Source: Planctomycetota bacterium (GTDB lineage: Bacteria > Planctomycetota > UBA1135 > GCA-002686595). Taken from it: a stretch of 64,000 bases of DNA. The stretch covers positions 1 to 64,000 of the forward strand of contig JAEUHY010000035.1 of the NCBI GenBank assembly GCA_016795325.1. Direction: 5' to 3'. Each line of letters opens with the position of its first letter. The first letter of the stretch is position 1. The notes under the pieces are model-generated. The model was not told the origin of the DNA. It worked only from the letters and a program-made list of their open reading frames with translations, and searched no databases. Position numbers and translations under genes: made by a program. Positions 36,670 to 44,547 of the stretch are shown here, piece after piece.

Positions 36670-37653
36670 TCAAAGGCCGGTCAAGATCGCGCGCGCGGCG
36701 GCGTGCCCGCTGAGGAACGCGCCCTCGATGCGTCCTCCGACGCACGCGTCGCCAGCGAGCGCCAACCGACGTTCGACGTCGACCCAGGTGGCCTCGACGG
36801 GCCCGTCGATCGGGGCCGGTAACGCGTAGCGCCAGCGGTGCGCGTCGCGGTGCTCGAAGCGCTGCTCGCGCAATCCCGTGATGCGCCAGAACTCCGCGGT
36901 CAACAACTCGAGCACCGCTTCTCGCGACGCCTCGAGGTGCGCGCGCGTCCACTCCGGAGTCGCGTGCAGCACCCAGGCCTCGTGCGGCGGCCGGCCGGGT
37001 TTCGAGCTGTCGCGGGCGATCCAGGACAGTGCCGAATCCGCGCAGAAAGCGCCGTCGAAGTCGAGTTCGAGACGTTGCGCCGCGCCGAGCAGCACCGCCC
37101 AACACGGGTGGACGACGCTGCGGGTCGTGCGCGGCGCGAACGCGGCGTCGGCGCCGAACAGCTCGAGCGCCTGCGGGTGGGGGAGCGTTGCGACCAGACG
37201 ATCGAACTCGCCGAGGCTTGCGCCGTCGTCGCCCGCCAAGCGCCAGCCTTGCGCGGAAAAGTCCGCTCGCGCGACGCGGGTGTTGCAGCGCACGTCGAGC
37301 TCCTTCGCCATGCGGGTGGCGAGCGCGTTCATGCCCGGAACACCGACGAAGCGCAGCGTCGCCTCCGCGAGCTCGCGCGCTCGAGCGTGTTCGAGCGTCA
37401 CGATGCGGCCGTTCCAGGGCGCGGCGACGCCTTCGGCCCACCAGCTCTGCACCACCTGCGCGAAGTGCGCGTCGCGCACGGTGAAGTACTGCGCGCCGTG
37501 GTCGAACGCGAACGGAGGCGCTCGGCGCGTGGACGTGCGACCGCCCGGCCCGCGTCCCTTGTCGAACACGACCGGCTGGAGGCCCGCGCTCGCCAACTCG
37601 CGCGCCGCGGCCAAGCCTGCGATCCCAGCGCCGATGACCGCAATGCGTGTCAC
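36670..37653 (-). CDS. FAD-dependent oxidoreductase, renalase-like
   Basis: The 327-aa protein starts at GTG 37653, preceded by AGAGGAA and overlapping the DUF3253 stop in GTGA. The N-terminus has the Rossmann motif IAVIGAGIAGLAAARELA, then the acidic residue in VVFDKGRGPGGRTS. FDHGAQYFTVRD near 50 is the renalase/amine oxidase signature. GDACVGGRIEGAFLSG near the C-terminus closes the flavin site. Substrate is unknown; bacterial renalase-like enzymes oxidise dihydronicotinamides. The upstream frame to 37866 is open but is not used. Confidence 0.87.
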   Translation of the reverse strand: MTRIAVIGAGIAGLAAARELASAGLQPVVFDKGRGPGGRTSTRRAPPFAFDHGAQYFTVRDAHFAQVVQSWWAEGVAAPWNGRIVTLEHARARELAEATLRFVGVPGMNALATRMAKELDVRCNTRVARADFSAQGWRLAGDDGASLGEFDRLVATLPHPQALELFGADAAFAPRTTRSVVHPCWAVLLGAAQRLELDFDGAFCADSALSWIARDSSKPGRPPHEAWVLHATPEWTRAHLEASREAVLELLTAEFWRITGLREQRFEHRDAHRWRYALPAPIDGPVEATWVDVERRLALAGDACVGGRIEGAFLSGHAAARAILTGL

Positions 37654-37994
37654 TCTCGTTCCTCTTCGTTCGGGACCACGTCGCTCCAGGCCGGACCACG
37701 CACGTAGCGCAGCGGCCCGCGCGCGCGCCGACCTTCGACCGTCCGTCCACGTTGCGTGATGCGCAGGACGCCGCGCGCCTCGAGCTCGAGCGCCGCAGTG
37801 CGCACCGCGGCGAGCCACTCGCGCCAGTGCTCCGCGGAGCACGCGCGGGCCGCCTCGCTCGGGCAAATGCTCGCCGAAGCGGCGCGCCGGCCGAGCGCCG
37901 TGAGGATGGCCAGGCTCGCCCTCAGCCGTGCCGCATCGTGCTCCAAGCCTTGCATGTCGAACACGCTTCGCAGCTCGAGACCGATCCGATTCAC
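37650..37994 (-). CDS. DUF3253 family protein
   Basis: The 114-aa protein starts at GTG 37994, overlapping the GNAT stop in GTGA, and ends with a stop overlapping the next start. Residues 25-95 form a winged-helix-like DUF3253 domain: LAILTALGRRAASASICPSE, then EWLAAVRTAALELEARGVL and RITQRGRTV. The function is unknown; the family is small, basic and often found beside oxidoreductase or acetyltransferase genes. An ATG 13 codons in is an alternative start. Confidence 0.8.
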   Translation of the reverse strand: MNRIGLELRSVFDMQGLEHDAARLRASLAILTALGRRAASASICPSEAARACSAEHWREWLAAVRTAALELEARGVLRITQRGRTVEGRRARGPLRYVRGPAWSDVVPNEEERE

Positions 37995-38800
37995 GTCAGG
38001 GATCCCTGCATGTGCTGGATCTCGAAGTGCAGCCGGACGCCGGCCGCGAGCAGCAGCCGCGCGGCGGGCTCGTCGCGCTCGAGCACGAGTTGGAGGTGCG
38101 GGCGGCCGCTGGGGACCCAGCTCAGCAAGGGGGCGAGGATGGCGCCAGCGCAGGTTGCGTCGAGCAAGCGGAACGGGAAGCAGCCTGGAAATGCCGGATC
38201 GAAGGGCGCCAATCCCACCGTCGCGCCCGCCCGATCGCAGACCAGCACTCGGGCGTCGGGCTTGGTGCGGTGGCGCGCGAGCAGGCCGGGCGGGACGGCG
38301 AAGCGCGCTTGCAGCTCGGCGTCGAATTCCGGCCCACATTCGCGGGTTGCAGCGTCGTGCGGGCTCACAGGGAGTGCGAGCGCGCTCCCGGTCGGAACGC
38401 GCAGCACCCAGGTGCGAAAGTCGCCGACCAGCCCCAGCGAGCGGTACAGCGCGAGCGCGGGCGCGTTGTCGACCTTCACGTTCAGCTGCCAGCGCACGCA
38501 GCCGCGCGCGACGAGGCGCCGCCGCAGTTCGAGCATCAACGCGCGCCCGACGCCGCGGCCGCGCTGCGCTGGGTCGGTGACGACGTTGCGCACGTAACCA
38601 TCTTCGCCGAGAGCCTGCGCGTAGCCGTACCCGACGACCGCGTCGTCCTGCAGCGCGAACACTGTTTCCGGCGCGAGCCGCGCGAGCCAGTCAGCGAGCG
38701 TGGGCAGCGGATCGTCGACGCCCAACTCGGGAAACAGGCGCGCAAAGTCCGCGAAACGCTCGCGCGTCGCGGGCGCGAATTCGAGTCCGTTGGCGCTCAT
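37991..38800 (-). CDS. GNAT-fold acetyltransferase with C-terminal extension
   Basis: The 269-aa protein starts at ATG 38800. The N-terminal 140 residues are a GNAT domain: the acetyl-CoA loop is RGRGVGRALMLELRRRLV (from about 80), and the strand before it is VRNVVTDPAQ. NAPALALYRSLGLVGDF follows. The C-terminal 120 residues are a less conserved second domain, possibly a degenerate GNAT repeat. The acceptor is unknown. It begins 24 bases after the fucosidase stop and is coupled to DUF3253. Confidence 0.85.
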   Translation of the reverse strand: MSANGLEFAPATRERFADFARLFPELGVDDPLPTLADWLARLAPETVFALQDDAVVGYGYAQALGEDGYVRNVVTDPAQRGRGVGRALMLELRRRLVARGCVRWQLNVKVDNAPALALYRSLGLVGDFRTWVLRVPTGSALALPVSPHDAATRECGPEFDAELQARFAVPPGLLARHRTKPDARVLVCDRAGATVGLAPFDPAFPGCFPFRLLDATCAGAILAPLLSWVPSGRPHLQLVLERDEPAARLLLAAGVRLHFEIQHMQGSLT

Positions 38801-38824
38801 GCTGGTTGGCTGCGCTCGCGGAGC

Positions 38825-40318
38825 TCAACGGTTGCGGACCGCGGAGAACTCATCGGGCGCGCAGCAGGCTTCGAAGGACGACACGGTGGGGCACGCGCGG
38901 GCGGACTCGATGCGCAGCACGAGCGAGCGCACTTCGCGGGGCGCGAATTCGAGGATGCGCTTGCGGCCCAGCGTCGTGCCGCGCGCGAGTTCGAGTTCGA
39001 CTCCGTCAGCGCCCACCCCGTGCACGGAGAAGGCGCGCACACGCTGTCCCAACTCGATCGCCTCGGCGACGACCACGCGGTCGACGCGCGTCGGCTGAGC
39101 AAACTCGAGCCGCAACTCGCCGCTCGTCGCGCCGTCGTCGAGCGCCCAGTACGTCCGGGGATCTGCGTCGATGGCGCGTGCTGGCCCGTAGTGCTCGTCG
39201 CCGCCGCGCTGCGCGCTCGCGGACGCGCGCGCCGTTCGCGCCACGTCCACGGCGTAGATCGCGTCCAACGCCGCGCGCAACTCGAACAGCCGCGCCGCGT
39301 CGTTCTCGTGCACGAGCCCACGGCGGTCCACCGGCAGGTTGAGCAGCAGATTGGCGTTGCGCCCGACGGACGCGCTCCACAGTCCGAGCAGATGCTCGAG
39401 CGACTTGACCTCGCCGTCTTGCGCCGCGTGGTAGTACCAACCGGGGCGGATCGAGACGTCGCACTCGCCGGGAATCCAGTGCGTTCCCTGCTCCAAGCCC
39501 TGGTTGAGGACCTCCTGCGGCGGCGCGCCGGCGCCGGGCTCGAAACCCTCGGGCGAGATCATCGACCAGCACGTTTCTCCGGCCACGCCACGTTCGTTCC
39601 CGATCCAGCGGATGTCGGGTCCGACGTCGCTGAAGATGACGGCTTGGGGTTGGAGACGACGCACGGTCGCGACGAAACGCGGCCAGTCGTACACCTGCCG
39701 CTTGCCGTTCGGCCCTTCGCCGCAGGCGCCGTCGAACCACACCTCGAACACCTCGCCGTAGTTCGAGAGCACCTCTTCGAGCTGGCCGACGAAGTCGTCG
39801 TTGTAGCGCGGCGAATCGCCGTACTTGGGGTTGTTGCGATCCCAGGGCGAGAGGTACACGCCGAACTCGAGCCCGAACTCGCGGCACGCGTCGCTCAGCT
39901 CCCGCAGCACGTCGCCGCGTCCGTCGCGCCACCCGCTGGACGCGACGTCGTGCGTCGTGAACTTCGACGGCCACAAACAAAAGCCGTCGTGGTGCTTGGC
40001 GGTCAGGATGATGCCCTTCATGCCCGCCTGCTTGGCGACGCGGGCCCACTGTCTGCAATCGAGCGCGCTCGGCGCGAACGTGTTCGGCGACTCGACGCCT
40101 TCACCCCACTCGAGGTCCGTGAAGGTGTTCATGCTGAAGTGCACGAACGCGTAGTACTCGAGCTCTTGCCAGGCCCTCTGCCGTGCGTGCGGAGTCGGCT
40201 CGAGCGGCGCGGGCGGGGCGACCGAGCGCGCGGGCGCCGCGCACCCCACGCCGAGCGCTCCCAGGAGCAGGCCCGCGAGGGCAGACGAGAGCGAACGGCG
40301 GAGCGGACGAGCGTGCAT
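38825..40318 (-). CDS. Alpha-L-fucosidase, GH29, lipoprotein
   Basis: The 497-aa protein starts at ATG 40318; residues 12-25 are hydrophobic and Cys26 in the GVGC lipobox makes it an envelope lipoprotein. The GH29 barrel has GIILTAKHHDGFCLWPSK (about 102-119), EFGVYLSPWDRN, and the nucleophile region FEVWFDGACGEG with Asp196. A C-terminal beta domain resembling F5/8-type modules follows (from about 370, with YGPARAIDADPRTYWALDD). It would hydrolyse alpha-L-fucose from glycans outside the cell. It is the head of the leftward series ending in the transporter. Confidence 0.92.
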   Translation of the reverse strand: MHARPLRRSLSSALAGLLLGALGVGCAAPARSVAPPAPLEPTPHARQRAWQELEYYAFVHFSMNTFTDLEWGEGVESPNTFAPSALDCRQWARVAKQAGMKGIILTAKHHDGFCLWPSKFTTHDVASSGWRDGRGDVLRELSDACREFGLEFGVYLSPWDRNNPKYGDSPRYNDDFVGQLEEVLSNYGEVFEVWFDGACGEGPNGKRQVYDWPRFVATVRRLQPQAVIFSDVGPDIRWIGNERGVAGETCWSMISPEGFEPGAGAPPQEVLNQGLEQGTHWIPGECDVSIRPGWYYHAAQDGEVKSLEHLLGLWSASVGRNANLLLNLPVDRRGLVHENDAARLFELRAALDAIYAVDVARTARASASAQRGGDEHYGPARAIDADPRTYWALDDGATSGELRLEFAQPTRVDRVVVAEAIELGQRVRAFSVHGVGADGVELELARGTTLGRKRILEFAPREVRSLVLRIESARACPTVSSFEACCAPDEFSAVRNR

Positions 40319-40442
40319 TCCCACAGCGTAACGGAGCCCTTGCTGCGAACTCACCGGCGCGCTCCTCCACGCCGAGCGGGCGCGAGTAGGATGAAGCCCC
40401 GTCGTGTTGCTTCCACTCCCCGCCCGAGAAAAGCCAACCACC

Positions 40443-41624
40443 ATGAATCGCGTCCTTCGCCTCGTCGCGTCCCTGGCCTGCTCCGCGTTCTGCGCGGTCA
40501 CTGCGCCGGCGCAAAACCAAGCTCTGAGCTGCAGCGCCAATCCGCAGACGGGCTACATCGACCTGCCCGCCACTTCGCTGCTCACGCCCGCGAGCTTCAC
40601 GCTCGAAGCTTGGATCACCTACGACGACACGACCCTGCCGGCCGGCTGGGTGTATCCGACGATCGCGCGCAAGAACTTCACGCAAGGCGTGGCCGACTGG
40701 TTCCTGCGCGTCAACGCCAACAACAACCAGGCGCGCGTGCTGCGCTTTTGGGCCAACGGCGCCGGCGGCATCGTCAACGTCAACTGGACTTTCGCCCCGG
40801 GCGCATTGGCGACCTGGACCCATGTCGCCGTGACCTACGACGGCAGCTTCGCGACGATGTACGTCAACGGCTCGCAGGTCGCGCAGTCGATCTCAACCGG
40901 TCCGCTGGTCGACACCGGTGACATCGCACGCATCGGCGCGGGCGACGTCGCGCCCGGCAGCGCCAACGAGCGCTGGAACGGTTTGATCGAAGAGGTGCGC
41001 ATCTGGAGCGTGGCGCGCACGGCGGCGGAGATCGCCACGTCGCGGTCGCTGCAGATCACCTCCGCTCCTGGCCTGGTCGCGTCGTACTTGCTCAACGGCA
41101 ACGGCGACGACGCCTCGTCGAACAATCTCGACGGCACGGGGCAGGCCGCACCGAGCTACGTGACGATCCCGTCCTTGTCGGGACCGACGACCTACTGCAC
41201 GGCCGGAACGACGACCAACGGGTGCAACGCATCGATCGCAGCCAGCGCGCAACCCAGCGCTTCGCAGGCCACGCCTTGCACGCTCAGCGTGACCGGAGTG
41301 GAAGGGCAGAAGCAGGGCCTGCTGTTCTACGGCCTCGACAACACCGGCTTCACGCCCTTGCCCTGGGCCGCAAACAGCTCCAGCTTCTTCTGCGTCAAGT
41401 CGCCGACGCAGCGCACCTTCCCGCAGAACTCCGGCGGTGTGACCAACCAGTGCAACGGTTCGTTCGCCGTGGACCTGAACAACTTCTTCGTCGTGTTCCC
41501 CAGCGCGATCGGTCTGCCGTTCAGCGCTGGCGACAAGCTGTACGTTCAATCCTGGTTCCGCGACCCGCCGGCCCCGCGCACGACCAACCTCTCGAACGCA
41601 ATCGAGATGACGATGCAACCGTGA
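40443..41624 (+). CDS. Secreted LamG/concanavalin-like protein with a cysteine-containing C-terminal module
   Basis: The 393-aa protein starts at ATG 40443 with a signal peptide ending near TAPAQ. Residues 35-225 are a LamG/laminin-G jellyroll: ASFTLEAWITYDD, TWTHVAVTYDGSFATMYVNG and NGLIEEVRIWSVARTAAEI. The C-terminal module begins YCTAGTTTNGCNASIAASA and continues with GLLFYGLDNTGF and VQSWFRDP, a cell-surface tail I recognise from large planctomycete secretomes. A sugar-binding role is inferred from LamG. It is divergent from the fucosidase, suggesting a shared glycan-related context. Confidence 0.85.
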   Translation: MNRVLRLVASLACSAFCAVTAPAQNQALSCSANPQTGYIDLPATSLLTPASFTLEAWITYDDTTLPAGWVYPTIARKNFTQGVADWFLRVNANNNQARVLRFWANGAGGIVNVNWTFAPGALATWTHVAVTYDGSFATMYVNGSQVAQSISTGPLVDTGDIARIGAGDVAPGSANERWNGLIEEVRIWSVARTAAEIATSRSLQITSAPGLVASYLLNGNGDDASSNNLDGTGQAAPSYVTIPSLSGPTTYCTAGTTTNGCNASIAASAQPSASQATPCTLSVTGVEGQKQGLLFYGLDNTGFTPLPWAANSSSFFCVKSPTQRTFPQNSGGVTNQCNGSFAVDLNNFFVVFPSAIGLPFSAGDKLYVQSWFRDPPAPRTTNLSNAIEMTMQP

Positions 41625-41657
41625 TCGCGGCGGATGCGCGTTCGGCGTAGTGCAGCG

Positions 41658-41696
41658 CGCTCGTCAGGATCGCTCGTCAGGGGCGCTCGTCAGGGG
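41658..41696. repeat. Three tandem 13-bp repeats
   Basis: CGCTCGTCAGGAT is followed by two identical CGCTCGTCAGGGG units between the LamG stop and the terminator. It may be a simple slippage repeat; no function is evident. Confidence 0.8.
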
Positions 41697-41731
41697 CGCT
41701 CAGCGCGTTCCGAGCGCATGCCGAAAGTCAC

Positions 41732-41757
41732 ATCGGGCTGCCCAAGGGCAGCCCGAT
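41732..41757. terminator. Bidirectional terminator between convergent genes
   Basis: ATCGGGCTGCCC (41732-41743) and GGGCAGCCCGAT (41746-41757) form a perfect 12-bp stem with a tiny loop, followed by TTCGTT on the plus strand. It separates the LamG gene from the redoxin fusion gene. Confidence 0.75.
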
Positions 41758-41786
41758 TTCGTTCCGCACGCCAGCGCTCTCGGTCC

Positions 41787-43805
41787 CTAAAAGTCCGCCG
41801 AGGTCAGTTTCCCGTCGCCGTCCCGATCCAGACGCTGGAACTCGCGCTGGAGCTTCGCCGGCGACTCATCGAGCGTGAGCACTCCGTCGCGGTTCGCATC
41901 GAAGCGCTGGAGCAGGTCGGCGAAGCTCGGCGCGCGCCTGGCCTTGTCGTCCGGCGCGCCCACGAGCGGCTTGGCCGGGTCTTCGCCGGGCAGGTAGTAC
42001 TCGACGTAGCCGATCATCATCTCGTCGAAGGTCTGCTCGCCCCAACGCACGGTGCGGGTAGGGTCGGGATTGGCAGGGTTGGCGTTGCTGTTGTCGAACC
42101 ACGCCGTGGCATGCACGAGCGCACCGCGCGGCGCGTCGATCGGATTCGCAAGGGCGTAGCGCAGCTGCCAATTGAAGTCGTAGCGCGGGATGTCGAGCAG
42201 CAGGGTCCGCGCGGCGTCGGGACCCGACTGCAACTCATAGCGAAACGCCGCCCCGCGCATGTGCATGTGCGGCATGAACGCGAGCAGGCGCGCGTCGTAC
42301 GGCAGCGGAGTCTGCGCCTTCACCTCGTGGCGCGACGCCCCGGCGGGGATCGCGAAACGGGTGTTGGAGATTCCGTACGTGTGCACGGCGTGTCGGGGCG
42401 GCTGCTTGGCGAAGCGCAGCCCGAGCGCGAGCTGGTCGGTGGTCGCCTTGCCGTTCGGCGTGTAGTGGATCTGGAACATCAGCGCCGAGCGCGCCGGAAG
42501 TCGCTTGGCGAACTCCGGCGGGAACTCGCAGGCGTCGTTGCCGGGCACGTAGGCAGCGAAGAATCCGCTGGTTTCGTCGATAGCGGCGCGCCGCCGCAAC
42601 TCGCGGTCTTCGATCGCGGCCTCGGGCAGCGTGAACACCAGCACGTGGTGCACGACTGAACGATCGGTGGGGAGGATCTGCGTCGCGCTGACCCACGTGT
42701 CCTGCTCGAGGCGCGTGGGAACCAGGACGATCTGGTAGCGCATCGTCCCCTCGGCCTTGATCGCGATCGGCTCCGGCAGGCGGTACACGGCGTCGGGCGC
42801 GCCGATGGTCCAGCCATCCGAGCCGCTCGTGCGCGGGAGCGGCAACTCGCTCTCGTCGCCGCGTGGCTTGCCGGCCTCGATCCACTCCAGCAGCAGGCGC
42901 TTGTCTTCGCTCGTAAGCGCGCGTTCGTTGCTCCACGGCCCGTCGAGACGCACGCCGTCGGAGCTGTGCACGGGCGCGGCGAACCACGGCGGCATCGAGC
43001 CGTCCTCGAGCACCGCTGCGATCGTGGTCGCGCGCTTGGCAACGGACTCGTAGCCTTCGAAGGCGAAGGGCGCGACACCTCCGGTGCGATGGCAGTCCTG
43101 GCAATGCGCTTGCACGATGCGCGAGACCTCGCGCGCGAAGGTCGGCGCCGAAGCCCGGGGCCGTGCGTCGGTGTCGCGCTCGATCGCGCAGCCCGGCGCG
43201 TGCGTGGCGCGCACATGCGGTTCGCGTCCGTCGAGCAACGCGTCGAGCGCATCGGCGAGATAGCGGTTGCGCGGCTCGTCGTGAGCGAATCCGGCGCCGT
43301 ACTGATCGCTCACGGCGCCGCGGTAGCGCAGCGTGTTTCCGCCATCAACCACGAAAACCTCGGTGGTGGTGAGCGCGTCGAGTGCGTTCGCGATCGCGCC
43401 CGCATCGGCGAGGTACAGACCCGCGAGCTTGAGTTCGGCGCTTTGCTCGCTCATCGCCTCGGGCGAGTCGAGGCCGCTCACGTTGACGTGCACGAACTTC
43501 ACCCCGCGAGACGCGTACTCAGCTTCGAGTCGGGCGATCGCCGGTCCGAACTTGCGGCTCAGCGGACATTCGACGCTCGTCAGCGCTAGCACGGTGAGGC
43601 GTTCGCCACGCGCACTGCGCCAGGCACGCTGTGCGCCGTCGAGTGCGACGCCCGACGCGTCGGGAACGAACTTTCCGACCCGTTCGTTCGGCGTCGCGAG
43701 CGGCGCGGGCGGCGCGAGCACGGGCTTGGCCTGGGCGGTCGGCGGAGGCGGCGGTACGGCGTCTTGCAGCGACGCGGCGAACAGGAGCAAGGATGCGATG
43801 GGCAT
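41787..43805 (-). CDS. Redoxin / c-type heme / copper monooxygenase-like / EF-hand fusion protein
   Basis: The 672-aa exported protein starts at ATG 43805 (signal SLLLFAASLQ). The order is a thioredoxin-like redoxin (residues 45-190; active loop SVECPLSRKF, with only one Cys), then a heme attachment motif CQDCH near 232 with GGVAPFAFEGYE as in Planctomycete cytochromes. A copper type II monooxygenase-like region follows, with HHVLVF and HMHMRG metal-binding motifs (about 375-540). Two EF-hands close the protein (DANRDGVLTLDE and DRDGDGKLTSAD). A periplasmic redox enzyme using copper and heme is inferred; the substrate is unknown. Confidence 0.85.
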   Translation of the reverse strand: MPIASLLLFAASLQDAVPPPPPTAQAKPVLAPPAPLATPNERVGKFVPDASGVALDGAQRAWRSARGERLTVLALTSVECPLSRKFGPAIARLEAEYASRGVKFVHVNVSGLDSPEAMSEQSAELKLAGLYLADAGAIANALDALTTTEVFVVDGGNTLRYRGAVSDQYGAGFAHDEPRNRYLADALDALLDGREPHVRATHAPGCAIERDTDARPRASAPTFAREVSRIVQAHCQDCHRTGGVAPFAFEGYESVAKRATTIAAVLEDGSMPPWFAAPVHSSDGVRLDGPWSNERALTSEDKRLLLEWIEAGKPRGDESELPLPRTSGSDGWTIGAPDAVYRLPEPIAIKAEGTMRYQIVLVPTRLEQDTWVSATQILPTDRSVVHHVLVFTLPEAAIEDRELRRRAAIDETSGFFAAYVPGNDACEFPPEFAKRLPARSALMFQIHYTPNGKATTDQLALGLRFAKQPPRHAVHTYGISNTRFAIPAGASRHEVKAQTPLPYDARLLAFMPHMHMRGAAFRYELQSGPDAARTLLLDIPRYDFNWQLRYALANPIDAPRGALVHATAWFDNSNANPANPDPTRTVRWGEQTFDEMMIGYVEYYLPGEDPAKPLVGAPDDKARRAPSFADLLQRFDANRDGVLTLDESPAKLQREFQRLDRDGDGKLTSADF

Positions 43806-44017
43806 GGCGGCGGATGCGGGAACAGCGACGGAGCGCGGGATCCAAGGTAGCGCTCGCTCGGCAAGGCTGTGTGAGACCGCGGCGCCACCGGGCCGGAGGT
43901 CCAGTCGGCCTCGCCGGAGGCGCCTGTTCCAGGAGCGCATGCGGCGAATTGCGGTCGCACGTCGCGCAGCGTCGAAACTCTCCGGCCCAACGCGTGGAGC
44001 TGACTGCGCGCGCGCGC

Positions 44018-44318
44018 AACGAGAACGAAGCGTTCGCACCTCGCGAGGGGCTCCGAGGACTTGCCGCGCGGCTCGTGCGCGATCCGTCGGACGTCGACGA
44101 CCTCGTGCACAAAACCCAGGCACGACAACTAGATCGCCGCGCACTCTCGGCCGCAGACGCTCGCTGGCCCCGGTGGACTGCGAGTCTGGCTCGCAGCGGT
44201 CTTGCGCAACCTCGCGCGTCGTCAGGCGCGCTCCGAGCGGCGCCGCAACGAGCGCGAGCGAAGTGAGCGTTCACGTCGGGCGCTGCGCGTTCCACGCACC
44301 ACACCAGAGTTGCAGTGA
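44018..44318 (+). pseudogene. Remnant of an ECF-type RNA polymerase sigma factor
   Basis: One frame reads REGLRGLAARLVRDPSDVDD (from about 44042), the region-2 pattern of planctomycete ECF sigma factors. After about 44120 the homologous reading continues in another frame as LRVWLAAVLRNLARRQARSE to a TGA at 44316-44318. The frame jump and an in-frame TAG near 44130 indicate decay; region 4 is missing. It lies in a 742-base gap between the divergent redoxin-fusion and diheme peroxidase genes; apart from this remnant I see no gene in that gap, and 44319-44547 is probably the peroxidase promoter. Confidence 0.5.
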
Positions 44319-44547
44319 GTCGAACCGCTGCGCGCTCTCAAATGTCGGCGCAGGTTCCGCATGGCGTGGCGAAGATCGTCTGAAGCCCGCTTCCGGGAAG
44401 ATTGGATGTGTTGGACCCAATATCGAGAAGCGCCGTCTTGGTGTTTGGAGAGTCACGTGTGAGCGCACTAGCGTCGCCGCGCGAGCCTCGAGCGCCACGT
44501 TCGAGCGCCTTCCGCACTTCTCCAACTCTGTTCGGAGTCCCCCCAAG

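Noticed and set aside
43333..44547. N-terminal extension of the diheme peroxidase
   Set aside because: The extension is low-complexity, overlaps the opposite-strand redoxin fusion gene and precedes a proper signal peptide at ATG 44548.
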